Assembly: GCA_007922305.1 (NCBI GenBank)
Contig: ML677366.1
Location: forward strand, 16,406,338-16,470,337
DNA: 64,000 bases
DNA from: Dermatemys mawii
Lineage: Eukaryota > Chordata > Testudines > Dermatemydidae
Reading direction: 5' to 3'
A program made the position numbers and the translations under genes. Shown here one piece after another: positions 48,778-61,437 of this stretch (positions are counted from its first letter, which is position 1; every line of letters begins with the position of its first letter). Below the pieces are notes generated by a model that worked only from the letters and a program-made list of their open reading frames with translations, was not told where the DNA came from and ran no database searches.

Positions 48778-49849
48778 TTCAGATACAGGATTAATAGAGG
48801 GAAAATGTATAGGTGGTTCATGAGGAACCAGCTGCAAACCACCCAGCCAAATTGAGTTTCCATTAGCAGCATCTAACGTTGCCCTTAGAAGACTCCTGTG
48901 CCAGCTCTACCAAAGCCCAATCCAGCTGCCTCAAAGGTGCATTTTGATTTTGTTACTTAGCACTTATCAGAGTAGTACAGCTGTGTGGCCTTCTCAGGAA
49001 GTAAAGCTCTTAGTTATGGTAAATTACAAAAAGCCTGGATATCTTTCCGAGACAAGCCCCATAAAGTTAATAACATAATGCATGCAGGGAACACTTTGCA
49101 AATCATCATAGGCTCAGGAGCACTACACTTAACCTTGTCGTGTAAATTTTTGAGCGAGAAATCTTATGTTTGGTTGGTTCTCCTGTCTTTTTTTTTTTCC
49201 TCTGCCTTTAATATCTAATGCGTGTGTTTATAGGTTCTGCAGATCACCTTCCTAAAAGTAAAGAGATTTCAGTAGCTTTTTAGGAGAAGTATCAGAGCAA
49301 ATGACCCCCCATTCACTTACCTGTGCGGGCTGAAAGCAATGGGATGAAATAGATGCATAAATTCTGTGTCCATTTCTTCTAGTGCTTCTCTGTTGTGCCA
49401 TTCTAGGGCCTGGACATCTGTCCCTTGACTTTAATGGGCTTTGGCTCAGGCCCCAGGAGCTGGGGTTTTCACAATAAATATTTTGGTGGCTTTAGACTGC
49501 AGCCACCAACTCTTGCTGGTGACCACTCTGACAATTTTTTTCTAAAATACTTAATTAACTTTAGGAAAAACAAATAAATGTACACAGATAAGTGTCCAAA
49601 TCCTTGTAATTTATTTATGTAGGGTGTTTTTTTTCAGACTCAGTAATAATAACGTACTGTTGTGTCTAGTTTTTACTGGACTTAAACGGAATAGAAACAA
49701 AATAAGGTGCTTTGCATGTTCTTGTGTTTTTTTTCTTGTTGTTTCCTTTGGTTGCTGATATTTTGGGGGTTTTTAAGACTTGCTCGCTAGTAAGTCTACT
49801 CCCTGAAAACTGATGTTCGTAGGTTTGTTGTCACCGCTTTTCATAGCAG

Positions 49850-50255
49850 ACTTACTCAGCCCTGGCAAGCCGGGGCACACATTAAGCTCTTGGAGAGATG
49901 GGTAGAGAGGCAGCAGGGGTCAGGGGAAATGGTAGGGGAGGGAGCCCGGGGCCAGCGCCTGAAGCCTTGTGACTGGAACCTGAAGGCCCATGGCTAGAGC
50001 CTGCCCTGCAATGCCTTAGGGCAGAAGCCCAAGCCCCACAGCACCTGGGAAGGGGGAACTCCCACTGGCTGCCCACTCCTCTGGTGTTTGTGGCTCCAGA
50101 GCGACGCAGGGCTGAAACCTTACTGGTGGCCCCGGGAAAGAGGTGAATGCTTTGCTTCCTCCTCCAATCACTGCCCATGTGGCTGTGGAAACAAGAAAAC
50201 CCCCTGGTGGCCACATGCGGTCAAGATGGCTGCATTTGAAAACACTGCCCTAGCC
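49850..50255. repeat. GC-rich block, probably a repeat
   Basis: A sharp GC-rich island within AT-rich DNA, ending ggccacatgcggtcaagatg. It resembles the end of a common reptile MITE; a small hairpin gtggcttt...gcagccac lies at 49483-49506. Open frames here have no homology that I recognise. Confidence 0.4.
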
Positions 50256-50479
50256 TAGAGCAGGCACTGTCAGTCCTGTTCAAGCTGTAGCTTTACGGTT
50301 TGTTTTTCAGCTGACACAAAAAGTGTTTCTGCATATAAACACCTGGGGCCTTGTAATTATTCACTATATCTTTGTATTCAATAGGGTTCATTCCTTCTCC
50401 CGTTTGTTTTTGTTTCTTAGATGTTCGCAGCAGTCATCCTAGGTGGCAATTCAGTGAACAATGACCACTGATTAAGTCA

Positions 50480-51262
50480 CTCTTGTGCCTTAGGTAGGTT
50501 TCCCATATGGCAGGAACCCTTTGTTTTCTAGACCTTTAATGATTTTTGTTGTTCTTCTCTGGACCTTTTCCAATTTGTCCACATCTTTCCTGAAATGTGG
50601 CGCCCAGAACTGGATGCAATACTCCAGTTGAGGCCTAATCAGGGCAGAGCAGAGCGGAAGAATTGCTTCTCATGTCTTGCTTACAACACTCCTGCTAATA
50701 CATCCCCAAATGATGTTTGTTTTTTTTTGCAACAGGACTACACTGTTGACTCATATTTAGCTTGTGGTCCACTATGACCCCCAGATCCCTTTCCACCGTA
50801 CTCCTTCCTAGGCAGTCGTTTCCCATTTTATATGTGTGAAACTGATTGTTCCTTCCTAAGTGGAGTACTTTGCATTTGTCCTGATTGAATTTCAGCCTAT
50901 TTACTTCAGATCATTTCTCCAGATGATTATGAATTTTAATCCTATCTTCCAAAGCACATGCAACCCCCTCCCAGCTCGGTATTAGCCACAAACTTTATAA
51001 ATGTACTCTCTATGCCATTACTTAAATCACTGATGAAGGTATTGAACAGAACCAAACCCAGAACTGATCCCTCCGGGACCCCACTCAGTGTGACCTTCCA
51101 GCATGATTGTGAACCACTGATAACTACTCGCTGGGAACAGTTTTCCAACCAGTGTTGCACCCACTTTACAGTATCTCCATCTAGGTTGCAGTTCCCTAGT
51201 TTGTTTATGAGATGGATATGTGCAACAGTATCAAAAGCTTCACTAAAGTCAAGAGGTTGCAC
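50480..51262 (-). mobile_element. CR1 LINE fragment, reverse strand, RT and downstream part
   Basis: Read on the minus strand, 51262 to 50942 encodes CR1 RT: LDFSEAFDTVAHIHLINKLG, then KWVQHWLENCSQRVVI and GVPEGSVLGLVLF. The catalytic FADD is changed to FVAN. From 50940 to 50480 it continues into the CR1 segment corresponding to that in the intron 4 copy (LEYC and FWAP-type text, frameshifted). The 3' tail is missing. Confidence 0.9.
50942..51262 (-). pseudogene. CR1 reverse transcriptase remnant
   Basis: A 106-codon open stretch of RT palm domain. Conserved blocks are LDFS-x-AFDTV, GVP-x-GSVLG and FI-x-DL. The two catalytic Asp residues of FADD are absent (FVAN), so it cannot be an active polymerase. 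The plus-strand frame over the same bases is a shadow. Confidence 0.88.
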
Positions 51263-51289
51263 TATGGTACTTGTATTAGGTGAAATGAA

Positions 51290-51545
51290 AAAATACTATT
51301 TCTTTTGTTCATTATTTTTACAGTGCAAATATTTGTAAAAAAAAATATAAAGTGAGCACTGTACACTTCGTAGACTGCATTGTAATTGAAATCAATACAT
51401 TTGAAAATGTAGAAAAACGTCCACAAATGTTTAATACATTTCAATTGGTATTCTATTGTTTAACAGTGTGATTAATCGCGATTAATTTTTTTGAGTTAAT
51501 CACGTGGATTAACTGCAATTAATCAACAGGCTGAGAAATAATTGC
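51290..51545. repeat. MITE-like repeat with attaatcgcgattaa end
   Basis: It contains gtgattaatcgcgattaat and ttaatcacgtggattaactg, a common reptile repeat end, preceded by AT-rich text. It lies directly beside the reverse CR1 copy. Confidence 0.55.
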
Positions 51546-52384
51546 AATTAATTTTTGATAAGCTTTAAATAGTTTTCTCGAGGATATTTACCACCTGCCT
51601 ATGTTGGCTGATTGGCCTCCACTTGTTCCCCAACAGTTTCAGCATGCATGCAAAATTACAGAACATCTATATAGTTTGCTGTACTTTAAAGTAAAGTAGA
51701 ACATGAAAAATGTGTGCAGCTTCTTACATAGTTATATACATTTGTTTCTATATGTATGATATCTTATCTGGACACAGACACACCTAAAGACTAGTGAAGT
51801 GTATGTGCTGACAGAATGCCTTTTGGCTTATTCTCAGAGTTGTCTGGAAGTACAATTCTGTCAAACCCTTTCAAGCTGTATTTATTTTGAGTGGGTGATG
51901 TGATATAAGACAATTAGGTATGTATGTGTTGCAGAGATGTTACTGTAGGCTACCATCACTGCACTGTTGTATCCATGGTAACATTGGTTGCTAAGATTCC
52001 ATCAGCTCTACCAGTTGTATCTGTGATTAGGATCCACTTTCTGAAGTTTCCATTTACATGCCTCAAAGGCTCTTTCCATGGATCGTACAGCACCGCTGTT
52101 GCGTTAGGAAGGTGTCAGCATTCTAGAGGATTTGGCACTCTATGAAACTAAACTGCATGTGACCTTAGCAGAACAGATACACGGGAACTACTGCGTGCTC
52201 CTCCATGCTTTCATGTCGCTGTCCTTTTACAGTAGCTCAGAAATGGAATGTAGTGGGAGATGAAGTAAATTATTGAGGTGGGGGGGAAATGGCTTGGTAT
52301 CTTCTGTTGTCAGTAGCTACCGGTGTGGTGCTCTGCTCTTGTTCGATGATGATATCAGTCGGCTGCGTGCGTGTTCCCTCTGTG

Positions 52385-53062
52385 TGCTGAACCAGCTCAG
52401 CGCAGATCGCTGACACAGCAGACCCTAGGAGAACCCCCAAAGACCACAGACTCTAGTAAGGTACGAAGCCACCCGGGCCAGGTTTATTGTCATCCGAAGC
52501 ACCGTGCAGTTTCCGGTAGACTCTACGGGACATACTAAGAGTCAGTGCTTGTCATACAATGGACTCAGCTCAGTCAGCAGCAGGATCGCCACTGCCCCCT
52601 AGGCTGGACAAAGACACTGGCCCAAGGTCGTAGTCTTATACACAGGTACAAACAAGTTACACATCACTCCTGAAGTATTGAGGTGCATCCCCTCTACGTA
52701 GGAAGGTACATCCCCTCTATGTAGTAAGGTGCCACCTCTCACCTTGTACATGTTGGTTCGAGCACCACAACTCTATTCGTCATATTACCCTTTTGCCCCT
52801 GTCTTTAGGATGGGTCAGCTTGTTCCTTGTTATCTGTATGGCATGTACCAGTGTTCTGGTACCTCTTAGATCTGTGTCAGGCCTTTCCTTGCCAACATCA
52901 GGCCTTTCCTTGCCAACTTCTGTGAGCAGGGCCTGTCTCTAGCTCACAGCTTAACTTTGCTTTATGTTAGCAAAGTCTTGACCTTTACTTTAGCTCAGGC
53001 CTTAGGCCTCATATCGGGCCTCTGATACAAGGGTTTATGTTTCAGGGCCTCATCTTACTACA
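52385..53062 (-). mobile_element. Solo LTR of an endogenous retrovirus-like element
   Basis: 678 bp, TG...CA ends. On the minus strand it starts TGTAGTAAGATGAGGCC and carries AATAAA at 52487-52482 as in an R region. A perfect 6-bp target duplication TCTGTG lies at 52379-52384 and 53063-53068. No internal gag, pol or env sequence is present, so it is a recombined solo copy. Six-base duplications fit class II (beta-like) elements, which is inference. Confidence 0.87.
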
Positions 53063-55828
53063 TCTGTGTTCCACAAGTTATTGCTAGACACAATAAGAAC
53101 ATTTCAATACTTTTAAAATGGATGCTGGCTCTCAACCGCTCCATCGTCCATTGATAAGTCCCAGGGTGCTGCTGAGCAGATACTACAGCCAGAGGACAGA
53201 ATAGATTACTGCCCTTACTCAAAATAAACAGTAAAGCCATCTAATCTGAATATCACCATGAGCCAAATGAAAGATTACGTTTTTCTTCATAGGGAAGGCT
53301 AGTGCAAGGCCTTGTTATAGAAACAGCTACTTTGTGTGTGTTTCAGTTGTACAGAACTGAATAAAAATGAAAAGCAGTATCCATACTGCATCGTACACCC
53401 GTTACACTAGAAATGGCCAGCATGGGGACTGGACAACTTAGGGGACTGATAATGTGGAAAAATGAGCCTTTGGCCTCTAGGTGACGGGCTCAGTTCTGGC
53501 CCAGGTGCCCAGTGACTAAAACTGAGGTAGAGATGACAACTTTTTCGAGGCTTATGCAAAATAACCAGCCCAGTCTCTAGCAGGTAGCTCTTCATTTCAT
53601 AATGGCAATACAGTGACACTTTTGTTGGTAGTCACTCCAGAGAGATGAAGGCTTGAATGAGCCATAAAGGCTGAATAACTCTCCCCATCCCTCTAAACCA
53701 GTACTGAGGTGCCCTGGTGTGGTAGTATAGGGGAGATTGTACTACTGCTGCTCATGCTGTACCAGTTCTGTGGATAAATAGAGGACTGAGCTGTCTTCTG
53801 GCTTTCAGCCAAAGACCTTTCATACAGACTACAAAAATAACAACATGACCCCTTAGATCCAGGAAAGACCTGATACATCATACAGCCCATTTCCCTGCAA
53901 ATGCACTGTGAATAACATGCATGCAAAGCTCTTCTTTAAACACAGCCAGGATGATACATTGTGCTTTTCACTGTATTCCAGTGTTTTTCTGGTGTACCCT
54001 TCACCATTTTTAATGCTAGTTTAACTGAATTTTCACTGTAAGAAATAGATGGTGAAGGATTTCATTGCGGGTGAAGAAAAATGTTGATGCTAGCAGCTTA
54101 GCAATCCTTTTCTATAGCCACCTTGGCCTACCAAGAAGAGCGCTGGAAAATGGCAGTGACTCATTCCAAATGAATATTGATTAGCATGGGTTCCAGCTGT
54201 AAACCTGTAACTCTGTTTTTAGGAGCAGAACAAACTGGGTTCCCCAATCCAACCATTTGTATTGGTTACACCCCCATGGATTTTCTAGGGTTGATTTCTT
54301 TCCCTCCTCACCCGTTTGAAGTGGGTTTTAATTATCCTGCCCAACTAATTCAGTATGGGGGGGATGACATGATGGAAAAACCTGTGATTTTTTTGTTCTT
54401 AAAGCAACATTGTGGTATAGTCAACAGATCAATATACAGAATAACCTTACACTAGAATAGTAGAGAAAAGGGGTCTGTGAATACCGTTGTCTGGCGACTA
54501 TTTGCACCTTACAGCACTAGTTCGTAGCCTGGGCACAATTACGTTTGTGCAGAGGGCAAAGGTGTCAAGTAGAGCTGGAGCAATATGCATAGCTGAATGG
54601 TCGTTCATTGCAATTTCCCTGGTTTTGAGCTCACAAAATGTTCAGCATTGGTGCCAATTTACAAAATATTTATTCATCCTCCCCATTTTTACTAAGATGA
54701 CTAAGAATTTTGTTGCTGATTCTTGTTTCATGGGGCCCTTTTATCAAATGTTGAGTGGGTTTAGGTGTGGCTAGTCACATGGGCGTGGTTCTAGTTTCCT
54801 CATTGGCTGAGCCTACTCTCAGGTTGATTGGGTGGGCTTGTAGAAGCTGTTTGGATGTATTTGCTCAAATTGCATAGCCACACATTGCGTGCCCTTTCTG
54901 AGCCAGCCAGGAAAAAAAACCAAAACCAAAAACAATGTGGCAGCACTAGCAAGAAGTGGCTTCATGTCAGTTTGTTACAGAGAGGGAGGGCTGGTTATCA
55001 AGGTTTTTAGTTTTGAGGAGGGCATTAACCATTCCTAGCAGCGTGCTGAAGGCACTAGATGGGAAGTGGTTCATGCACCATAATGCCAACAGGGATAACA
55101 GGCCACTAGGACTTTCTGGAAGACGATACTCCCAGTAAGTTGGTGGAGGAAGGGCTGGCACAGGGCCAATTGGGAAGCAGGGAACTGTGTGGGGACAGAA
55201 CATGATGTGGCCATGCGGGGTATCCAGAGTTTCTGAACCTTTTTCAGGTTCCATCACTAGGTTTGTACTTTGCTGTGGCCAAGCATTTGCAATGTGTTTT
55301 CATAGACATGTAGCTGGGCTACATTAAGGCTTGGAACCAGCAAGTGTCCTCTCTTCACTCGCTGAATAACCTTCGTTCATATATTTGCTCTAGGGCTTCT
55401 TCACAGATTGGGGAAAATTTGTACTTGCTACCAATGTTTGCAGTGTTATTTACAAAAAAAAAACCAAAACAACGATTCCTGCAATACCCTCCACCTTTCT
55501 TGGTAACTGTGGATTTAGTTGAACTGCTATGCATCTTCTTCTGAACACTACAGTAGCATGATACCCAGTGTACAGTTGTGCCCTCTGTTTTAAAAAAGAA
55601 AACATTTGGAACAAAAAAAAAATGCTCCTCAAGCTAGAGAATATGAAATCTTAAGTGTCCCTTGTCTCAAAGATGGGTGTGTTTATCTATTGAGCTCCTA
55701 TTTGTAGCACAGGACTAAAAAAAAGAAAACCCAACTCAGCACAATCTCTTTTTTATTTTTCTCACTCCTCTACTGAATAAATGACTTGTGCGCATCTTTA
55801 TCTCTGTTGCTTCTTTTCTTCTAGGACG

Positions 55829-55916
55829 GACACACAGACACACAGACACAGACACACACAGACACACACACACACAGACACACACAGACACAGACACACA
55901 CACACACACACACACG
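55829..55916. repeat. (CACAGA)n/(CA)n compound array
   Basis: Alternating cacaga and caca units, about 88 bp. Confidence 0.93.
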
Positions 55917-56249
55917 TTTAAAAAAAAGAAAAATAATGAATTGAGGTGATGGAAGAAACTTCAAACGAGGATATGAGACAGAATGGGGATGGGCAAAGGC
56001 AACTGAGCTGGCCCACAGAGCCTGTCACCTCCAGCTCATCAGTTCAACTTCAGCCACATTAACTTAGCTTCGCATCTCGCATAGCTGGTCAATGACTTCA
56101 CTGAAAGGAGTTGGTGGTCTCAGTCCAATTCTGCGTGATGGGGTGGGCTGGCGTGAGGGCTGGGTGTACTTGATGACCTTGCTATGCTGGTAATCTCAGC
56201 CCAGAGGCCAGAAACTGAAAGAACATGAAGCATAACTTTTCCTCTAGGT

Positions 56250-56880
56250 CAGGGGTGAGCAAACTTTTTGGCCTGAAGGCCACATTGGGGTTTCAAAATT
56301 GTATGGCGGGCTAAGTAGGGAAAGCTGTGCCGCCCCGAACAGCCTGGTCCCCGCCCCCACCCCTCCCCACTTCCCACCCCCTGACTGTCCCCCTCAGAAC
56401 CACTGACCCATCCAACCCCCGCTCCTTGTCCCATGGTTGCCCCCTCCTGTGACCCCACTGACCCTAACCGTGCCCCCCGATATTGTCTTCCCCCCCCCCG
56501 AACACCCCCCCCGGGCTACTGTAACACAGCTCACGCGCCTAGCAAGCGCTGGTAGATGACATTAATTAGTCTTTGTTACATGGGTGTTCTTGTACTGTTT
56601 CATCAGTTGTCCAGAGACGAAAATAAACAAATCACCGAATGTCTACTTGGTAGGTATGGTTCCCAATGTACTAACTGCTGAAAACTGAACAGCCTTGTCC
56701 TGACCCTCCCCCTCCCCCCCAAAACGCCCGCTTGTGCCCCCCCCACTTACTCCCCTGCCCCCCTCCCCCAGGACTAATCTGGTGCCTGAAGAGCCAGGCT
56801 AGGAGAAGCTGATGTGAAGCCTGCCCATTGGGGTTTGTTTCCTGGAGGGGCTGCCGGGGGGGAGGGGGCATGGGGGTGGC
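56250..56880. mobile_element. hAT-type MITE, same family, damaged; right end uncertain
   Basis: Left end CAGGGGTGAGCAAACTTT after CTCTAGGT. The C-rich body runs to about 56515, then unrelated sequence follows, with C-rich text again at 56700-56775. No matching right end is seen, although CTCTAGAT at 56880-56887 resembles the left flank. Confidence 0.6.
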
Positions 56881-56999
56881 TCTAGATGTAATTGTGTACT
56901 ATAGCGTCTGTAATCTACACGTCATTTGGGCTCTCTGGTCAGAAAGTTACTGAGGCTACCATGGCAGTGCAAGTAGAATAAGAATACTGTATGGCTTGG

Positions 57000-57066
57000 C
57001 AGGAGAGCTGATCCTAGGACCGTCTGCTTCAAAGCACAACCCTCTAGCACTTGAGCTAAAGGGGCA
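57000..57066 (-). repeat. tRNA-like repeat scrap
   Basis: The text cctaggaccgtctgcttcaa and agcacttgagctaaagg resembles a reversed tRNA-derived repeat. Confidence 0.4.
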
Positions 57067-59789
57067 AGAATTAACTGGTGACAGTAGTAGACTGTTACCA
57101 TCTATGCTGATTTGTCACCAATAGCAGACACCATGCACATTGTGCAAGTATGTTAAGCAAAAGCACATTTGATAATTTTTAAATGGTATAGCTTAGGCTT
57201 TGCCCCACAAACATTTCAGTACATGCTCGCTGGTCCTGTAATGTCAATGGGATAAAGTCACGTGGGGAATTGTGTTTGCACGACTGTGGGCTGCATCACT
57301 TTTATTTGTTAGCCCGCAGGCTTTTTTTTCCTCCTCACAAAAAGTGCCACCTGAGTCTATTGCGCTTTACACAAAAACATTTGTAGCCAGCCTGGGAATT
57401 AGTCCCGTTGCCTGACCTATGGTTATATTTATGGTGGCCTTTTACAACCGCCTGAAAAATGTGAGCTGATTACGGAAATGGTGACAAGTTTAAGCTGCAC
57501 TGGTGTTGCTGTACCAAGTATTGCTACATTACACAGTACGACAGTTAAACTTGTTGTGCCTCTTTCTTGATTGTGAGCAACGCATTCAGCTTTGAATGAG
57601 ACATTATCTTCTCAGATCAAACAATCTGTAAGTATATTACCTTCAAGCCACCCTCCTGCAAAAAAATAGTCAGCTAAGCACTGTACTGCCCACACCTAAT
57701 TAGAGGGACTCACAGGCAACCACAGCTGCTGCTGAAACACAAATTGGCCTTTTTAACTTCATTACCTGGTAACCCAGATATCGCTGTGTACAGTATTAAC
57801 TCTGTAGTGCTGTGTGGTTGGGTTTTCCTGGTCTTAAACACTCTAATGCAAATGTACAGTTCATGCCAAAGGGTTCGTTTATTAGCCCTGGTTGTGATAC
57901 ATGGATGGATGTTAAATTGCAAAAAAAAAACCAACTAGCGCACAGAAGCTATGGAAATTAATATTAATCTGCTCCAACAGAGCGGCTCAGCAGCAATGCA
58001 TGCATCTACTCGACCTCTTTGCAGCTTTTCCATTAGCTTTGTAATACAGAGAGAGTGAAAAAAAATCATCCACTGAGCATCACACGCTACTAAAAACTGT
58101 CAGACAACACAGCCGTTGACTCCGTTGTTGAGCAGGATTTTAATGGACCAGACCCCTTGGAAACTTTTCACCCTGCTTTTTTTGACGTGTAGGGTGAATG
58201 CATTTTTGGGTACGCACTTGAGATTTCTAAGGGTACATTGCCCACCTGCAGTGCCCAGTGTTGGCTTTACCACACAAATCAGTTGATAAGGCCATTTGAT
58301 AGCTTTTCCCACGAGATGGTGTCAGTCTTAATAGCAAATTGGTGTTAGCACATTTTGAGCTGGGACTCCTCTTGCCACCAGGTGACCAGCAAATGCAAAT
58401 GACAGATGAAGACAGTCATGTTTGCTGAGCAGTTTTTAACAAAAGGTGTTTGGTTTATGACTGCCTCAGCTATATTTAGGTTGCTGATGATTTTCCAGTA
58501 GCATTTTCTGTCACAACCTGTGCACTAAAACAGAGTGCCAAAGAATGCTCAGGATTACACCATAATTAGCCGATAGCTTTCTTACTCCGGCTGCTATTGC
58601 TGGGTACAATTGTTGATGTTCAACCTGCAACCGGGTCAACTGGGGGAACTGCAGTCCAGCTGCCCCATGTACCCTGTGTGCAGTTTAAATAGCAGTGTTA
58701 TTTCCCACCATTACAGCAGAGGGAGTCTCCCTTAGTAACACAAGCATGTAAGGCTCTGACATTGCTCTGGAATTAACCCCTGGCACATGATGACTTTTAA
58801 AAGTGCCATTATTTAAAGCAACAGCATGACAGAACATACAGCAAACAGGCATAGCCACCCCTCTTGGTTTGATTGTGTCCAAAGACTGTAAATACGGGGT
58901 GTTCTCATACACTAGCACCCCACCCACATGTCTTTTTTCCTGCTCGCCCACTCCACCACACTGCTTAACTCACAACAGCTTGAGACACCCTGTACTTGCC
59001 AGGGCAAAGTGCCACTGGGGAGGATTTGCAGGCAGAGAACTCACACAGCACCGCTGGGAATAGCGGAAGCAAGGGGAAGAGTAGGGCATGGAAACCCTAG
59101 AGGCAGACAAAAGCAAACGAACAGGGGCGCGTTGAAAGGGGGAAACGGTGTGTGGAGGAGGGGAGCGCTCCTGTCTGTAATTGGGCAGGCAAAGGTTAGG
59201 GGCCCTCTCGCTACTGTTGACAAACACCAGTGGCCAAATATAGCCCTACTTTAAGAGGCAGCATCTTAAAGCTGCAGCTGTTGCTAGCAGAGTTGTATAA
59301 ACCCAGAGTTACTCCTGCTACCTTGAGAAGCGGGGATGGGTGTTTTTGTTTTACCCAATGAAATGATGAAAAAGCAGGATAAATTGAGCCGTAGCGTTTT
59401 CTGACTCTGCAAAGCAAGTGGTGCCAGCAGTAAAGTGGAGACATGCAAGAGATTATACTTAAATTTCCACCTGCACGTCATAGGTCTTTTGGTCATACAT
59501 CCGCTTCACTTTGCTCCTAGCAGAACGTGCAGTAACAGGCTGTGCATAAGAGTGACAGAATATTAACTTTTATTGCTGGCAGGCTGCATAAGTCCCTGCA
59601 GCAGCTGGCTGTGGAACAGCTGGTTAGATGCATTGGGAACTACATATTGGTGCTAGCCAATCACACTAGCAGAGTGCTTGTCCCAGCTGTACCTAGGATG
59701 TTGCACAAAGAAGAGGTTAAAACACATTTATTCTAATGGTGATAGTAATGGGCGAGGAACAGCCGATTAAGCATGTCAGGCATGGGTGT

Positions 59790-60012
59790 GGAAAAGCTAA
59801 GTCCAAGTCCATGCTTCAGTGATTATTTATACAAAAGGGAACAGCTTCAACAGGAGACGCACCCCCTTCCCCACATGAAGATAGGCCAGTGGCGAGGGTC
59901 TTCTGGAATGTGAGAGCCCCAAATTCCCCTCCCTTTTATAGCTGATCAGGCGGAGGGACTTGAATCCAGGTTTCTGACATCCTGAGTGGGGGCCTTAACC
60001 AGCGAGGCACCA
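59790..60012 (+). repeat. Second copy of the tRNA-box-like repeat
   Basis: It shares gggaacagcttcaacaggag and tatttatacaa with the copy at 20-290, and ends ccttaaccagcgaggcacc, a reversed tRNA-like box. Confidence 0.5.
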
Positions 60013-60949
60013 TTTACAAAACGTCGAGCTCAGCCCCCAACAAAATTTTATTTTGTTGCATGTTTTGGCAAATAAACTGTGACTGGAGAACTTGGCCCAG
60101 CTCTAATATTGCATTACTGTTGTCAGATAAAGATGGATATAAATGGTGGCGTTTCCAGTGCAGCTGGTGGTGATAAATGGTTCAGAACACCTTGATCTTC
60201 ATCTTGTACATCAGGTAGGTGCAAGGGCCTGCCTGACTATGTGATTAGGGCCTTCCAGGACAGCTCTGTTCCACAGTCTAACAGCGCTACCAACCAACCT
60301 CAAAAGTAAAACTTGTATCAGCAGCCACTGGATCTCTCTGTACACGCTAGTGAAGGTGGCATTCACTCCTGGAAGAGATCAAGAACCTCAGCATTTTTAG
60401 ACAAAATTGCTAAGCCCATTTCTTCACTCTAGCCTTTAATACACACCACAGATACCATCTGCTCACTGCATGGGAAAAAGAGAAATATCTTACATGTGTA
60501 CTTCATAAATATGAGTGGTACTTAGCTATCATGGTAGCACCTAAGTCAGCAGCAACTCCACTGATCCATCTAATGTTCCATTAGAGTTCTGTTTCCAATT
60601 TCTACTGCTGCTTTTGTCTTTGCTTATTTTGATGCTAGGGGAATTATTCATGATTTACACTTGCATAACTCAGGATTTGGCCTGTAAAACTTCAATGCTT
60701 GGCTTTTTAATATGACTCGTTTTTATTTTAGACACACACACACATCCTCACATGCCCACAAACTTGACAAACAATGGAGCATTACTATAAATGTAAGCTA
60801 TGGTCTTCCAGCTGTGCCCACTATAAAAATGTAACTGAGTTTTCTCTCACTCCCAGATAAGTTTCCAGTTCGGGGACATTCCTAACCTCCAATGGGCAGT
60901 GGATGCTTTGAGTGAGTTTTGGGTACTACATTCTATGAAACAGAGCTGT

Positions 60950-61437
60950 AAACGGGAGATTGAGTGGGAGGAGGAGGAATTGGTAGGGGCAGTGTGCTAG
61001 GAAAGAAGCTGAGCCCTGATTAGGGGGCAGGGCTTCTCTGATTAGGGGTCCTATAAAGGTAGCCAACCAGTCAGGCAGTGGCACAGGAGCCAGCAAACAG
61101 AGCAGTAAACAGAGGAGTTTGGGGGAACACTAAGAAAACCAGGCAGAGGATCAGACAGGCTAGTGAGGGGAGCGTGTGGTGTTCTGGCAGTGTTGTGGTG
61201 CTCGTTGGGGGTTTGTTTTGCTGTGGATGGTAATGGTTTGGTTTGGTTTGTGTTTCCCGGACTAACAGGGCTTAGGTGGGAAGGCTATGACAGATACAGA
61301 GGCAGCAGTGGTAGTAACCCAAGCAGTGAAGGACACAATAAAGATGACTGGATGTGGAAGCTGCGGTATGTACATGATCCTGGAGGGGGTGCCTGAAAAG
61401 AGTTTTGTCTACATGAAGTGCCGCCTGATTAGCATCT
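60950..61437 (+). mobile_element. 5' region of a LINE-like element with start of ORF1 (family uncertain, probably CR1)
   Basis: The sequence resembles the 5'UTR and ORF1 start of a high-copy reptile retroelement as I remember it. An ATG at 61344 opens MTGCGSCGMYMILEGVPEKS followed by FVYMKCRLI, with Cys spacing like a small zinc finger (C4, C7, C26). The match stops near 61430 and a stop codon follows at about 61437. No ORF2 follows, so this is a 3'-truncated piece. Confidence 0.5.

Larger units (their letters stand above)
37641..52378. other. HOMER2-WHAMM intergenic region, first part
   Basis: No gene supported. It holds MITEs at 39224-39529 and 46655-47106, a candidate LTR at 42426-43233, a palindromic repeat near 45549-45785, a foldback retroposon at 48590-48777, a G/C-rich block near 49850-50255, a reverse CR1 at 50480-51262 and a MITE-like unit at 51290-51545. 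The stretches 37650-39220, 39535-42420, 43240-45540, 45790-46650, 47110-48570, 48795-49470 and 51550-52378 show only short frames without homology that I recognise, plus a (GT)n(GA)n run at 47852-47895. Confidence 0.55.
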
